A stretch of DNA of 64,000 nt from Sulfurimonadaceae bacterium (GTDB lineage: Bacteria; Campylobacterota; Campylobacteria; Campylobacterales; Sulfurimonadaceae): contig JAQUHB010000013.1 of NCBI GenBank assembly GCA_028683835.1, positions 1 through 64,000 of the forward strand, given 5' to 3'. The stretch's first letter is position 1. Each line of letters starts with the position of its first letter. The notes under the pieces were generated by a model. It did no database searches and was not told the origin of the DNA. It worked only from the letters and a program-made list of their open reading frames with translations. A program made the position numbers and the translations under genes. Positions 15,949-25,219 of the stretch are shown here, piece after piece.

Positions 15949-16695
15949 ATGAGAGAGTTTTATACACAAGTTGAAGATAGCAGTTTAGTAAAGATCGAAG
16001 TTGAGCTTGAAGCTGAAGACAATATAATGGATAAAGCGATCTATCCTTGGCTTTATACGGTGTTTATAAAACTCAAATCTCCGCTTCCTAATGGCCTTGC
16101 CGACGAAGATGAAGAAGACTTTTTATCCGAATGCAAAGACAGGCTTGCCATCAAACTCGAGGAAAAAGAAAAAGCTATTTATGTGGGTTCAAAAACAAGA
16201 GACGGCTGGTATGAACTCTACTTTTATCTTGAAGAGCCAAAAGGTGTTGAAAACAAGACAAAAGACCTACTCAGCGCTTTTGGCTACAAATATGAAAGTA
16301 ACTCTGTAAAAGATAAAAAATGGAATATTTATGAAGTTTCACTTTGTCCAAATTTAAAACAAACTCACCATATCCAAAGCCGTCAGATTATAGAAGAGAT
16401 GGCAGAAGAGGGCGATGATATATCAAAACCTCGTGAAGTTGAACACTATATCCTGTTTGAGATAGCTTCTTTGCGTGAAAAGTTTGAAGAGGTACTTGTT
16501 GAAAAAGCGCTTACATCTAAAGGGGATTTTGAACGTGAAGATGAAGAGTATATCTACGGTGTAGCAGTGGCGATCACTCATAATCTCGAAGAACAAACTA
16601 TCAATGAAACGACAGATATGCTCATGGATCTCAGTAAAGAATATCACGGGCATTATGAGGGTTGGAGTGCATCTTTGGCGGATGAGCAAATTTGA
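15949..16695 (+). CDS. DUF695 and RraB-like two-domain protein
   Basis: 248 acidic residues. The first half (FYTQVEDSSLVKIEVEL, then YPWLYTVFIKLKSPLPNGL and IYVGSKTRDGWYELYFYLEE) matches DUF695. The second half resembles RraB, the inhibitor of RNase E (FEREDEEYIYGVAVAITHNL preceded by an LVEKALTSKGD segment, and a GHYEGWSAS end). Campylobacterota generally lack RNase E, so RraB-like activity on that enzyme is unlikely; the fold may bind another partner. The next gene starts at a TTG inside the stop codon region, implying co-translation with the MFS-acyltransferase. Confidence 0.75.
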   Translation: MREFYTQVEDSSLVKIEVELEAEDNIMDKAIYPWLYTVFIKLKSPLPNGLADEDEEDFLSECKDRLAIKLEEKEKAIYVGSKTRDGWYELYFYLEEPKGVENKTKDLLSAFGYKYESNSVKDKKWNIYEVSLCPNLKQTHHIQSRQIIEEMAEEGDDISKPREVEHYILFEIASLREKFEEVLVEKALTSKGDFEREDEEYIYGVAVAITHNLEEQTINETTDMLMDLSKEYHGHYEGWSASLADEQI

Positions 16696-18527
16696 AAAAA
16701 CTTTTTGAGATACAGGGTATTTTTTATTATACCTTAGCTCTTTTTTTAAATGCTTTTACCGATCTCGGACATAAGATCATCATCCAAAATACGATCTTTA
16801 AGATCTATGATGGAAGTGAGCAAATAGTTCTCACAGCTATCGTAAATGCCCTGATACTGATCCCTTTTATCCTTCTTTTTACACCATCGGGCTATCTTGC
16901 TGATAAATATCCAAAAAATATCATTATGAAATACTCCGCACTTTTTGCGGTTTTTATCACTTTTGGTATTACGCTCTCTTATTATTTGGGTTGGTTTTAT
17001 CTCTCTTTTGGTCTGACTTTTTTATTGGCACTGCAGGCTGCTTTATACTCTCCGGCAAAGTATGGTTACATCAAAGAGCTTGTAGGAGTAAAGCTTTTAA
17101 CAGCTGGAAATGCTCTTGTGCAGGCGACAACAACAGTCGCTATCTTGGGTGGTATCATCTTTTACACGGTGCTTTTTGAGATAAGTCTCAAGCCAACATT
17201 TTTAAATGAATCCGACATCTTAAAGATGATTGCACCTCTTGGATGGTTGCTGTTTTTCAGTTCAATCGTCGAATACTATTTTACATGTAAACTTGAAAAA
17301 AAAATGCTTTTTCCAAGCACTTTCAAATTTAATATTAAAAAATATCTCAGTGGATATTACCTCAAAAAAAATCTTTTGACGATGACAAGAAAGCGTGATA
17401 TCATCGACTCTATCGTGGCTTTATCTATTTTTTGGTCAATCTCACAAGTCGTACTTGCCATCTTTGGCACGTATGCAAAAGACACCTTACATGTCAGTAA
17501 CACCATCTACGTTCAAGGTGCTATGTCACTTGCTGGTTTTGGTATCATCTTAGGTTCTTATCTAGCTTCAAAAGTTTCACGTTACTATATCCATCTTGGG
17601 ATGATTCCCTTCGCTGCTTTTGGTCTAAGTCTGATGGTTTTACTGCTTCCTTTTAGTACAACATTTACGCAAGTTATCATCCTTTTTATGCTCTTTGGAG
17701 TTTTTGCGGGACTTTTTATCGTTCCGTTAAACGCATATATCCAAGAGATTGCTCCAAGCGCGCATCTTGGGACTATCCTCGCGGGCAATAACTTCATCCA
17801 AAATATTTTTATGTTTCTTTTTTTATCTCTTACAACAGTTTTTGCCTATGAGGGGATAGATGTCGAAATCCTTTTTTACTTTATGTTTTTTGTCGGCTTT
17901 TTGATGGCTTTGTATACGCTTAGACGTCATTTGATTATGTTTATTTGGTTTTGGTTTGAAGTGCTTTTAAAGTTGCGATACAAATACAAGTTTATAGGTG
18001 TCCAAAATATTCCTCGTGATGGCGCCATACTTTTTATGGGTAATCATATCAGCTGGATCGATTGGATGATCATGCAGTTTCCTATAGAACGACGCGTCTC
18101 TTTTATGATGGAGCGCGATATTTATCATTGGAGATTTTTCAGTAAGCTTTTTCGACTTGGAAATGCGATTCCTCTTTCGATAAAAGCAAGTAAAGATGCA
18201 TTTTTAGAAGCGAGAAAACGTGTTGCAGATGGTAAATGTGTGGTTATTTTTCCAGAGGGAGAGATCAGTCGTACAGGTGAGATGGGTGAGTTTTATAGGG
18301 GATATGAATTAATCGCAGGTAAAAGTGAAGGTGTTATAATTCCATATTACATCGGCGGGATGTGGGGAAGTAGACTTTCAAGAAGCAAAAAACGTATAAA
18401 AGATGATGGCTCGCTTTTCAAACGTTATGTGACCATCATCTACGGCGAACCGTTGCCGCTCAACACAAAAGTAGAAGAGATAAAAAAAGTGCTTTATACA
18501 CTCAAGGAAAAATATGAAACCAAATAA
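16692..18527 (+). CDS. MFS transporter fused to PlsC-type acyltransferase
   Basis: 611 residues starting at a TTG that overlaps the previous stop. Residues 1 to about 420 form an MFS transporter with about a dozen hydrophobic helices, similar to lysophospholipid transporter LplT. The C-terminal about 180 residues are a PlsC/LPLAT acyltransferase with the catalytic HxxxxD box (NHISWID, His452/Asp457), a MERDIYHW segment and FPEGEISRTG. The layout recalls Aas/LplT phospholipid repair proteins, but without the acyl-ACP synthetase domain. A likely role is to flip lysophospholipids inward and re-acylate them. It overlaps the diacylglycerol kinase gene by 14 bases, which supports a lipid-recycling operon. 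Confidence 0.86.
   Translation: MKKLFEIQGIFYYTLALFLNAFTDLGHKIIIQNTIFKIYDGSEQIVLTAIVNALILIPFILLFTPSGYLADKYPKNIIMKYSALFAVFITFGITLSYYLGWFYLSFGLTFLLALQAALYSPAKYGYIKELVGVKLLTAGNALVQATTTVAILGGIIFYTVLFEISLKPTFLNESDILKMIAPLGWLLFFSSIVEYYFTCKLEKKMLFPSTFKFNIKKYLSGYYLKKNLLTMTRKRDIIDSIVALSIFWSISQVVLAIFGTYAKDTLHVSNTIYVQGAMSLAGFGIILGSYLASKVSRYYIHLGMIPFAAFGLSLMVLLLPFSTTFTQVIILFMLFGVFAGLFIVPLNAYIQEIAPSAHLGTILAGNNFIQNIFMFLFLSLTTVFAYEGIDVEILFYFMFFVGFLMALYTLRRHLIMFIWFWFEVLLKLRYKYKFIGVQNIPRDGAILFMGNHISWIDWMIMQFPIERRVSFMMERDIYHWRFFSKLFRLGNAIPLSIKASKDAFLEARKRVADGKCVVIFPEGEISRTGEMGEFYRGYELIAGKSEGVIIPYYIGGMWGSRLSRSKKRIKDDGSLFKRYVTIIYGEPLPLNTKVEEIKKVLYTLKEKYETK
17281..17290. repeat. TTACATGTAA palindrome, copy 2 (inside the MFS-acyltransferase gene)
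   Basis: Exact copy read as Phe-Thr-Cys-Lys in the loop between transporter halves, so it coexists with coding function. Confidence 0.8.
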
Positions 18528-18885
18528 ACCAAAATATACGCTCTTTAAAAACGCAACTTATGCGCTTGAGGGATTTATCGAGATCACAAAACATGAAAGT
18601 TCTTTTAAGCTTCAGCTCCTTCTTTTTGTCGTCATGAATGTCGTCTCTTGGATGCTTCCAATCAGCTTTTTTAACAGTGCCGTGCTTTCACTTTCTCTGT
18701 TTATCCCGATCATCGCCGAGGTCACAAACAGCGCTATTGAACGTGTTGTTGATCTCGTCACCGTTGAGCATCACATCATGGCAAAACGTGCAAAAGATGC
18801 GGGTGCTACGCTTGTACTTTTAAGCCTTATCCTGACAGGACTTATCTGGATAGTTATCCTGTTGGATGCTTTTAAAATCGTATAA
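18514..18885 (+). CDS. dgkA: Diacylglycerol kinase
   Basis: 123 residues, the usual size for prokaryotic DgkA, a small trimeric inner-membrane enzyme that phosphorylates diacylglycerol to phosphatidate. An amphipathic N-terminus (NATYALEGFIEITKHESSF) is followed by three membrane helices. The catalytic signature EVTNSAIERVVDLVT lies between helices one and three, and AKDAGATLVLLS is also conserved. It overlaps the MFS-acyltransferase, and the pentapeptide-repeat gene starts four bases after it. Confidence 0.93.
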   Translation: MKPNKPKYTLFKNATYALEGFIEITKHESSFKLQLLLFVVMNVVSWMLPISFFNSAVLSLSLFIPIIAEVTNSAIERVVDLVTVEHHIMAKRAKDAGATLVLLSLILTGLIWIVILLDAFKIV

Positions 18886-18888
18886 CTA

Positions 18889-19494
18889 ATGAATAAACTT
18901 AAAATCTTCGATAACCTTGATTGCTTTGCGGAGAAGTTTGAGGGGATCGATCTCCATGGCATGACAATCAAAAAAGCGGAATTTGAGGAGTGTACTTTTG
19001 CCTCGTGTGATTTTAGCGAGACCTTGTTTCACTCATGCAGGTTTATTGATTGTCATTTTCAAAACTGCAATCTCAGTGTCATGAAACTCACAAACTCAAA
19101 AGTCAGTAACACTGAGTTTATCTCTTGTAAGATGATCGGCATTGACTGGACGATGTGTGACTTCAAAAGTCTACTCAACCCTGAACCGTTAAAATTTAAA
19201 GAGTGTATCTTAAACGACAGCAATTTTTTTGGTCTTACTCTTGAGCGACTTGTTCTCAAAGAATGCCGCGCAAAAGATGTCGATTTTCGCTCCGCTTCTT
19301 TTTTAAATGCCAACTTCACTTCTACTGATTTTAAAGGTGCGCTCTTTGGCAACACTCACCTGGAAGGTGCCAACTTCACAGATGCTCAAAACACTCAAAT
19401 AGATATAAAAAACAATTATCTTAAAGGCGCGATATTTAACCGATATGAAGCGCTTTATCTACTTGAAAATATGGGGATTGTACTGGTAGATTAG
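18889..19494 (+). CDS. Pentapeptide-repeat protein
   Basis: 201 residues of A(D/N)FxxC/S-type repeats, seen as CTFASCDFSETLFHSCRFID early and DFRSASFLNANFTSTDFKGA late. They would fold as a right-handed quadrilateral beta-helix. A central stretch (ECILNDSNFFGLTLERLVLK) continues the pattern. Some relatives mimic DNA and protect gyrase (Qnr-like), and this two-block layout with a central non-repeat unit resembles Qnr-type proteins, but no function can be assigned. It is the last gene of the 15949-19494 run. Confidence 0.83.
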   Translation: MNKLKIFDNLDCFAEKFEGIDLHGMTIKKAEFEECTFASCDFSETLFHSCRFIDCHFQNCNLSVMKLTNSKVSNTEFISCKMIGIDWTMCDFKSLLNPEPLKFKECILNDSNFFGLTLERLVLKECRAKDVDFRSASFLNANFTSTDFKGALFGNTHLEGANFTDAQNTQIDIKNNYLKGAIFNRYEALYLLENMGIVLVD

Positions 19495-19604
19495 GCTTAC
19501 ATGAAAAAGATTTTATAATATATGTTTATTTTTATTATGTCACAATTTCAGCTTGATTCTAGTACTATTCTTTCCTACAATTATCTAAAAAGAGAAAGTT
19601 TTAT

Positions 19605-21563
19605 ATGATCAAAAAAACTACTTATGCAAAGATTACCGCTAAAATTATTTTTGTCACCTTATTTATTACACTTTTGGGCGCATATTTTTATGGCGAATAT
19701 ATGAAAAAAGAAGCAATTCAAGAGATGGCCCAAATCGATGCTTCTAAGACAAGTAAACTTGTGTTTGAAGCGCTTTATTCGGAGATGAAAAAGGGATGGA
19801 ATAAAGATGATATCCATGAAGTGATATCAAGACTCAATAAAGTCGATTCACAAATGAAAATTGATATTTACAGAAGTGAAGTGGTAGCCAAACTTTTTGG
19901 AGATATAGAAAAAGATAAGCAAGCAAGAGAAACAGATTTAGAAGTTATGCAGGCCATTCATGGTAAGAAACTTCTCAATATTGTCGATTCTAAAATGATC
20001 ATATATGATTATCCTATTGTAGCAAAAGATGAGTGTAAAAAATGTCATGTGAACGCTCAAGTAGGTGATATTTTAGGTGTCATAAAGATAACTTACCCCA
20101 TAGAAAATCTAAAGGTCTCTTTTGAGGAAATGATAAACTTTTTTATTATATTCATTCTTATATTCTCTATTATTATTTTTATTGGATTGTTTTTAGAACT
20201 TAATTTGTATCTTATAAGACCTATTCGTAATTTTTCAAATACAATCAAAAATATTACAAAATCAAAAGATTTAAAATTGCGTATAGATGTAAATAATCAT
20301 ATCCAAGAGATAGATTCTATACAAGAAACCTTTAACAATATGCTAAGTTCTATCGAATATCAATTTTATCATGATGCTTTAACAGGTTTGGAAAATAGAA
20401 AAAAATTGATAGAAAATTTAGAAAAAAAGGTCAACTCTTTTTTAGTGATAATTAACATTGATTCTTTTCAAGAGATAAATGACCTTTATGGTGATATAAG
20501 TGGAGATATTATCCTTCAAGAACTCGCAAAATTTTTAAAAGAGAGTATGCCTAAAGATGCATTGATATATAGGTTACATTCAGATGAATTTGCTTATTTG
20601 TGTCAAAACAATAATGATTTTAAAGAGTTTTTAACATTTGCTTCATTACTTAGTGAAAATATCTCTAAAAAGATTTTTGTAATCGAAGAACAAGGTGGAG
20701 AAGTAAACTTAACTGTGACTCTAGGAATCTCTTACGGAGATAATTTTTTACTGACCAATGCAGATATCGCCCTTACTCTAGCGAAAAAAAGTAGAAAGCA
20801 TTTTTTAGTTTATGATGAGTCCATGGCTATGGCAAAGGAATATGAAAAGAATTTTGAATGGGGTAAAAAACTCAAAAAAGCTATAGATGAAGATAGAGTT
20901 ATTCCCGTTTATCAGCCTATTGTTGATATTAAAACACAAAAAATTATAAAGTATGAAGCATTGATTAGAATAAAAGACTATGATGGAAAATATATAGCTC
21001 CTATACATTTTTTAGAGCTTTCTAAAAAAAATAAACTTTATCATCGATTGACAAAGATCATGATAAGTAAAACCTTAGACAAATTTAAAGAGTTGCCATA
21101 CCTTGTATCTATAAATATATCTGTCGAAGATATTTTAAATCAAGAAATATATACTTTTATAATAGAAAAACTAAAAAATAGTGCAATGGGTGATAGAATA
21201 ATCTTTGAGATTATAGAATCTGAGGGGATAGAAAACTTTGAGGAAGTACTTACTTTTATAGATGATGTTAAAAAATGTGGTGCGAAGATCTCTATCGATG
21301 ATTTTGGAACAGGTTATTCAAACTTTGATTATCTTATGAAGCTAAAAGTTGATTATATAAAGATCGATGGTTCAATGATTAAAAATGTAGATACGGATAA
21401 AAACGCACAGATGATTACCCAAACAATCGTAGAATTTGCAAAAAAACTTAAAATTCATACTGTTGCCGAATTCGTTTATTCTAAAAATATTTTTGAGAAG
21501 GTAAAAGAGCTAGATGTTGATTTCGCTCAAGGATATTATTTTGGAGAACCAAAAGAGTTATAA
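19605..21563 (+). CDS. c-heme-motif sensor protein with GGDEF and EAL domains
   Basis: 652 residues. A membrane helix at about 11-30 is followed by a periplasmic domain with a c-type heme motif, CKKCH (144-148), in a DUF3365/Tll0287-like context (VSRLNKVDSQMKIDIYR, then YPIVAKDECKKCH). A second helix runs from about 178 to 200, then HAMP. The GGDEF domain has HSDEF (325-329) instead of GGDEF, so cyclase activity is unlikely. The EAL domain keeps its catalytic set: E451, N504, E536, D565/D566, K587 and E622. The protein is best read as a c-di-GMP phosphodiesterase controlled by a periplasmic heme that may sense redox state, NO or oxygen. It is the intact paralogue of the interrupted gene at 1514. 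Confidence 0.88.
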   Translation: MIKKTTYAKITAKIIFVTLFITLLGAYFYGEYMKKEAIQEMAQIDASKTSKLVFEALYSEMKKGWNKDDIHEVISRLNKVDSQMKIDIYRSEVVAKLFGDIEKDKQARETDLEVMQAIHGKKLLNIVDSKMIIYDYPIVAKDECKKCHVNAQVGDILGVIKITYPIENLKVSFEEMINFFIIFILIFSIIIFIGLFLELNLYLIRPIRNFSNTIKNITKSKDLKLRIDVNNHIQEIDSIQETFNNMLSSIEYQFYHDALTGLENRKKLIENLEKKVNSFLVIINIDSFQEINDLYGDISGDIILQELAKFLKESMPKDALIYRLHSDEFAYLCQNNNDFKEFLTFASLLSENISKKIFVIEEQGGEVNLTVTLGISYGDNFLLTNADIALTLAKKSRKHFLVYDESMAMAKEYEKNFEWGKKLKKAIDEDRVIPVYQPIVDIKTQKIIKYEALIRIKDYDGKYIAPIHFLELSKKNKLYHRLTKIMISKTLDKFKELPYLVSINISVEDILNQEIYTFIIEKLKNSAMGDRIIFEIIESEGIENFEEVLTFIDDVKKCGAKISIDDFGTGYSNFDYLMKLKVDYIKIDGSMIKNVDTDKNAQMITQTIVEFAKKLKIHTVAEFVYSKNIFEKVKELDVDFAQGYYFGEPKEL

Positions 21564-21571
21564 AATGAAGG

Positions 21572-21591
21572 TTGTTACTTGTATGTAACAA
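21572..21591 (+). promoter_or_regulatory. Perfect hairpin before the LpxH-like gene
   Basis: TTGTTAC and GTAACAA pair over seven bases around a six-base loop (TTGTAT). It lies nine bases after the GGDEF-EAL stop and 21 bases before the next ATG, with no T-run on the plus strand. It may be a weak terminator, an RNA end stabiliser or a leader structure. Confidence 0.45.
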
Positions 21592-21612
21592 TCCAAATGT
21601 AAAATCCTACAT

Positions 21613-22353
21613 ATGAATTATAAATCAATCTTTGTATCAGATATCCATCTTGGAACACGTTTTTCTCAGGCCGAACTCTTTTTGGATTTTTTAAAAGAGA
21701 TAGAATCTGAAAATCTTATTTTTGTTGGCGATATCATTGACGGCTGGGCCATTAAACGAAAGTTTAATTGGGAGCAGTCCCATTCAGATGTGATGCAAAA
21801 GATTCTCCGCAAAGCTAGAAAGGGGACCAAAGTCACTTATATTACGGGTAATCATGATGAGTTTTTACGTGATTTTATTCCTCTCTTCTTGGGTGATAAT
21901 TTTGAGATAAGAAATGAGATGGATTATCATGCCATTAACGGTAAACGCTATCTTGTGACGCATGGAGATTTCTTTGATTCTATTACGATGACAAAAAGAT
22001 GGCTCGCTGTCCTTGGTGATATCGGTTATGACTTTACACTTTATCTCAACCATCATCTTAATACTCTTCGCAAACTTTTTCGTATAAAAAAACATTGGTC
22101 ACTCTCAAAATATATCAAAGACAATGTCAAAAGTTCTGTGAGTTTTATCACTAATTTTGAAGAGATTCTCTCAGAACATGCAAAAAGAAACACTTATGAC
22201 GGTGTTATCTGCGGACATATTCACAAAGCTGAGTTCAAAGAACTCAATGGAGTCGAGTATCTCAATTGTGGTGACTGGGTAGAATCTTGTACAGCTGTCG
22301 TGGAGCATTTTGATGGAAGATTTGAGATTCTTCACTGGCACTCTCATGAGTGA
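21613..22353 (+). CDS. LpxH-like metallophosphoesterase
   Basis: 246 residues with all calcineurin-like phosphoesterase motifs: SDIHLG, GDIIDGW, GNHDE, THGD and GHIH. The W in the GDIIDGW motif and the overall length fit the UDP-2,3-diacylglucosamine diphosphatase/COG2908 group, which makes lipid X in lipid A synthesis. Distant LpxH-like proteins can have other phosphoester substrates. The start codon of the patatin gene lies inside its last eight bases, so the two are translated together, a hint at a shared role in envelope lipid turnover. Confidence 0.82.
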   Translation: MNYKSIFVSDIHLGTRFSQAELFLDFLKEIESENLIFVGDIIDGWAIKRKFNWEQSHSDVMQKILRKARKGTKVTYITGNHDEFLRDFIPLFLGDNFEIRNEMDYHAINGKRYLVTHGDFFDSITMTKRWLAVLGDIGYDFTLYLNHHLNTLRKLFRIKKHWSLSKYIKDNVKSSVSFITNFEEILSEHAKRNTYDGVICGHIHKAEFKELNGVEYLNCGDWVESCTAVVEHFDGRFEILHWHSHE

Positions 22354-23095
22354 AATAACACTCGCACTTTCAGGTGGTGCGGCACGCGGGGCTTATCATC
22401 TGGGAGTGTTGCAGTTCATCGAAGAAAACGACATCCATGTAAAGGCTATCTCTGCTACATCTATCGGCGCTATCATCGGCGCAAGCTGGCTTTGCGGCGT
22501 GAGTGCAAAAGAACAACTAGAGATATTTAAATCTAAAGAGTTTAAAAAAATATTTTCTTTTAATTTTTTTCGAGGTTCACTCTATAAAATAGATAGCAAT
22601 GCAAAGATTTTAGATCGTCTTGTTCCAAAAAACAACATCCAAGATCTTGAAACTCCTCTTTATATTACAGCTGTAGATCTTCAAAGTGGAGAAAATATTT
22701 TTTTTGACAGCGGAAATATTAAAACACTTTGTATTGCCTCTTCAGCACTTATTCCCATATTTGCGCCGGTACATTACAATGGATATGACCTTGCAGATGG
22801 AGGATTTATAGATCATATTCCGATGCAGCCTCTGCATTCATATGGATGCGATATAGTAGCTGTCAATCTGCATCCGATGTATAAAACGGATGGAAAGGGG
22901 AGTTTTTATAAAAACCTTAAAAGGGCACTTTATTTGAGTATGTACAGTGACAGTTTGAGCGCAAAAGTGAATGCTGATATCTATATAACTTCTAAGAAGT
23001 TATTCGATTACAGTATCTTTTCTTTTAGCAATTTTGATGCACTTTTTGATCTAGGATATCAGGATGCAAGAGAGAAATTTAGTTTAAAACTATAA
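22346..23095 (+). CDS. Patatin-like phospholipase
   Basis: 249 residues from the ATG at 22346; the longer reading frame upstream lies inside the phosphoesterase gene. The oxyanion-hole motif GGAARGAYHLG is at about 10-20. The nucleophile serine sits in ATSIG, where most patatins have G-x-S-x-G. The catalytic aspartate is in the DGGFIDHIP segment. This is the RssA/YlbK-like group of short bacterial patatins, serine lipases acting on phospholipids. No signal peptide is present, so it is cytoplasmic or peripheral on the inner membrane. Confidence 0.87.
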   Translation: MSEITLALSGGAARGAYHLGVLQFIEENDIHVKAISATSIGAIIGASWLCGVSAKEQLEIFKSKEFKKIFSFNFFRGSLYKIDSNAKILDRLVPKNNIQDLETPLYITAVDLQSGENIFFDSGNIKTLCIASSALIPIFAPVHYNGYDLADGGFIDHIPMQPLHSYGCDIVAVNLHPMYKTDGKGSFYKNLKRALYLSMYSDSLSAKVNADIYITSKKLFDYSIFSFSNFDALFDLGYQDAREKFSLKL

Positions 23096-23137
23096 ATGAT
23101 ATAATTTTAGACTTAATAATATTTACGAGGAATAAAA

Positions 23138-24313
23138 ATGACAACAACATTAATAATAGGTGCAGGTGGAGTAGGGCGCGTTGTAGCGCATAAGTGTGTG
23201 ATGAACAAAGATGTATTTGGACGTATCGTACTTGCAAGCAGAAGCATCGGAAGATGTGAGACTATCAAAGATGAGTTAAACGGCGCTATCGACATTACCA
23301 CTGTGGATGCAGACAAAACTGAAGAGGTCATAAAACTTATCAATGAGACGAATGCAAGCATCGTTATCAACGTGGCTCTTCCATATCAAGATCTTACGAT
23401 CATGGATGCGTGTATCGCAACAAAGACTCCATATCTTGATACTGCAAACTACGAGCATCCAGATGAAGCGAAGTTTGAATACAAACTTCAATGGGAAAGA
23501 GATACTAAGTTCAAAGAAGCGGGGATCATGGGACTACTCGGTTCAGGTTTTGACCCGGGTGCGACAAACGTGTTTTGTGCGTATGCTCAAAAACATTACT
23601 TTGACGAGATCCATACTATCGACATCCTTGACTGTAATGCAGGTGACCACGGGTATGCGTTTGCGACAAACTTCAATCCTGAGATCAATCTTCGTGAAGT
23701 AAGTGCAAACGGACGTTACTGGGAAAACGGTGAATGGATAGAGACAAAACCTTTGGAGATCATGCAGGTCTGGGATTATCCTGAAGTAGGACCCAAAGAC
23801 TCTTATCTTCTTTACCATGAAGAGATGGAATCTTTGGTACAAAACATCAAAGGGCTTAAACGTATCCGTTTCTTTATGACTTTTGGACAAAGTTACATCA
23901 AGCACATGGAAGTTTTACAAAATGTAGGAATGCTTGGAATCGAGCCTATTGAACATCAAGGGCAGCAGATTATTCCTATCGAGTTCTTAAAAACATTGCT
24001 TCCTGATCCTGCAAGTTTGGGTGCGCGTACAAAAGGTAAAACAAATATCGGTATCGTAGCTGAGGGTATCAAAGACGGTAAACCTCGTAAAATCTATATC
24101 TACCAAGTAAAAGATCATGAAGAGTGCTACGCGGAGGTAAAAAGCCAAGGTGTTTCATATACGACTGGCGTTCCTGCGATGATCGGTGCAAAACTAATGC
24201 TTCAAGGTATCTGGAGTGGACAAGGTGTTTTCAACATGGAACAGATGGATCCTGATGCTTTTATGGATGAGATGAATACGCAAGGTCTTCCTTGGCAGGT
24301 TAAAGAGCTGTAA
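23138..24313 (+). CDS. Carboxynorspermidine synthase (saccharopine dehydrogenase family)
   Basis: 391 residues with an N-terminal Rossmann motif (IIGAGGVGRVVAHKC) and saccharopine-dehydrogenase-type features (NVALPYQDLTIMDAC, YLDTANYEH, GSGFDPGATNVFCAYA). In Campylobacterota this family condenses aspartate semialdehyde with putrescine (or diaminopropane) to carboxyspermidine or carboxynorspermidine, using NADPH. The identification is strengthened by the matching decarboxylase gene at 26052. AGGAA is placed before the ATG. Confidence 0.88.
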   Translation: MTTTLIIGAGGVGRVVAHKCVMNKDVFGRIVLASRSIGRCETIKDELNGAIDITTVDADKTEEVIKLINETNASIVINVALPYQDLTIMDACIATKTPYLDTANYEHPDEAKFEYKLQWERDTKFKEAGIMGLLGSGFDPGATNVFCAYAQKHYFDEIHTIDILDCNAGDHGYAFATNFNPEINLREVSANGRYWENGEWIETKPLEIMQVWDYPEVGPKDSYLLYHEEMESLVQNIKGLKRIRFFMTFGQSYIKHMEVLQNVGMLGIEPIEHQGQQIIPIEFLKTLLPDPASLGARTKGKTNIGIVAEGIKDGKPRKIYIYQVKDHEECYAEVKSQGVSYTTGVPAMIGAKLMLQGIWSGQGVFNMEQMDPDAFMDEMNTQGLPWQVKEL

Positions 24314-24318
24314 ATCAG

Positions 24319-25152
24319 ATGACATATGAAAGCTTAGTTAAAAACATAGAGAAGATGCCACCGTTATCAGATATTGTCACAGGTGTGAGGTCTTTATATG
24401 CGGGTGGTGTTGAGAATGTCAATACAAAGAAACTAGCAAATGTTATAGAATCTGATGCTCTTTTATCAGCGAATATTTTAAAAATAGTAAATTCTCCATT
24501 GTTTGGATTGTCGCAAAAAATCTCTTCGATTCCACATGCTGTTACAGTATGTGGCGTAGAGAGAACTTATTCTATTGTATTACACTATGCCATGAATTTA
24601 CAATTGCAAGCAGATACAGCTATTTATGGTTTCAATAGCACACAGTTCAATGAGATGTGTATACTTCAAAGTTCGTTAATGATGCAGTGGTATGCAAGAA
24701 TAAATATTAAAGATGCACAATTTATGTCACTTTTAGCTTTCATCATGGAATCTGGAAAAATTGTGATTTTAAAAGAGTTGATGGCCAGTGATCAGGTCGA
24801 AGTGTTTAGAGAAGGTTTTTTGGCATGTACTAACATACAAGAGTTTGAACGTGAATTTTTCGGTATCACCTCATATTATTTAAGTGCCTTATTGTTTGAA
24901 CATTGGAAATTAGAGCCTATCTATGTAGAAATATTAAAAGAGTTAGACTTTAAGAGCAAAGAGCTAGATCCAAAAATGCAGGAATACATAAATGCAGTAC
25001 ATGTGATCAGAACAGCTATCAATCTCAAAGAAGTTTTAACTGATGCATCAATAGAAAAAGCTTGTCATATCATAGAAAATGATATGCAGTTGAGCAGTGA
25101 TAAATTTAGAGTTGTAGCAGGAAAAATAAGAGAACTCTATGAAGACCAATAA
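24319..25152 (+). CDS. HDOD-domain protein
   Basis: 277 residues, starting five bases after the previous stop. The HDOD domain covers most of the chain: PPLSDIVTGV, LANVIESDALLSANILKIVN, SPLFGLSQKISSIPHAVTVCG and the central helix bundle. HDOD proteins resemble HD hydrolases without the metal site and usually act as signalling scaffolds, for instance with c-di-GMP or chemotaxis pathways. No partner domain is attached here. The gene ends at an intrinsic terminator at 25191-25211. Confidence 0.85.
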   Translation: MTYESLVKNIEKMPPLSDIVTGVRSLYAGGVENVNTKKLANVIESDALLSANILKIVNSPLFGLSQKISSIPHAVTVCGVERTYSIVLHYAMNLQLQADTAIYGFNSTQFNEMCILQSSLMMQWYARINIKDAQFMSLLAFIMESGKIVILKELMASDQVEVFREGFLACTNIQEFEREFFGITSYYLSALLFEHWKLEPIYVEILKELDFKSKELDPKMQEYINAVHVIRTAINLKEVLTDASIEKACHIIENDMQLSSDKFRVVAGKIRELYEDQ

Positions 25153-25190
25153 ACAAGAACAATTCTTAAAAAATCATCTATGTCAGGTTG

Positions 25191-25211
25191 AAGAGCTGTA
25201 AAGCTCTTTTT
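25191..25211 (+). terminator. Intrinsic terminator after the HDOD gene
   Basis: AAGAGCT and AGCTCTT form a seven-base-pair stem with a four-base loop, followed by TTTTT. It lies only nine bases before the apparent start of the next gene. Confidence 0.75.
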
Positions 25212-25219
25212 ATATCATC

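Noticed and set aside
16091-16309. A 72-residue open frame inside the RraB-like gene
   Set aside because: It is a frame shadow of the RraB-like gene with no ribosome site.
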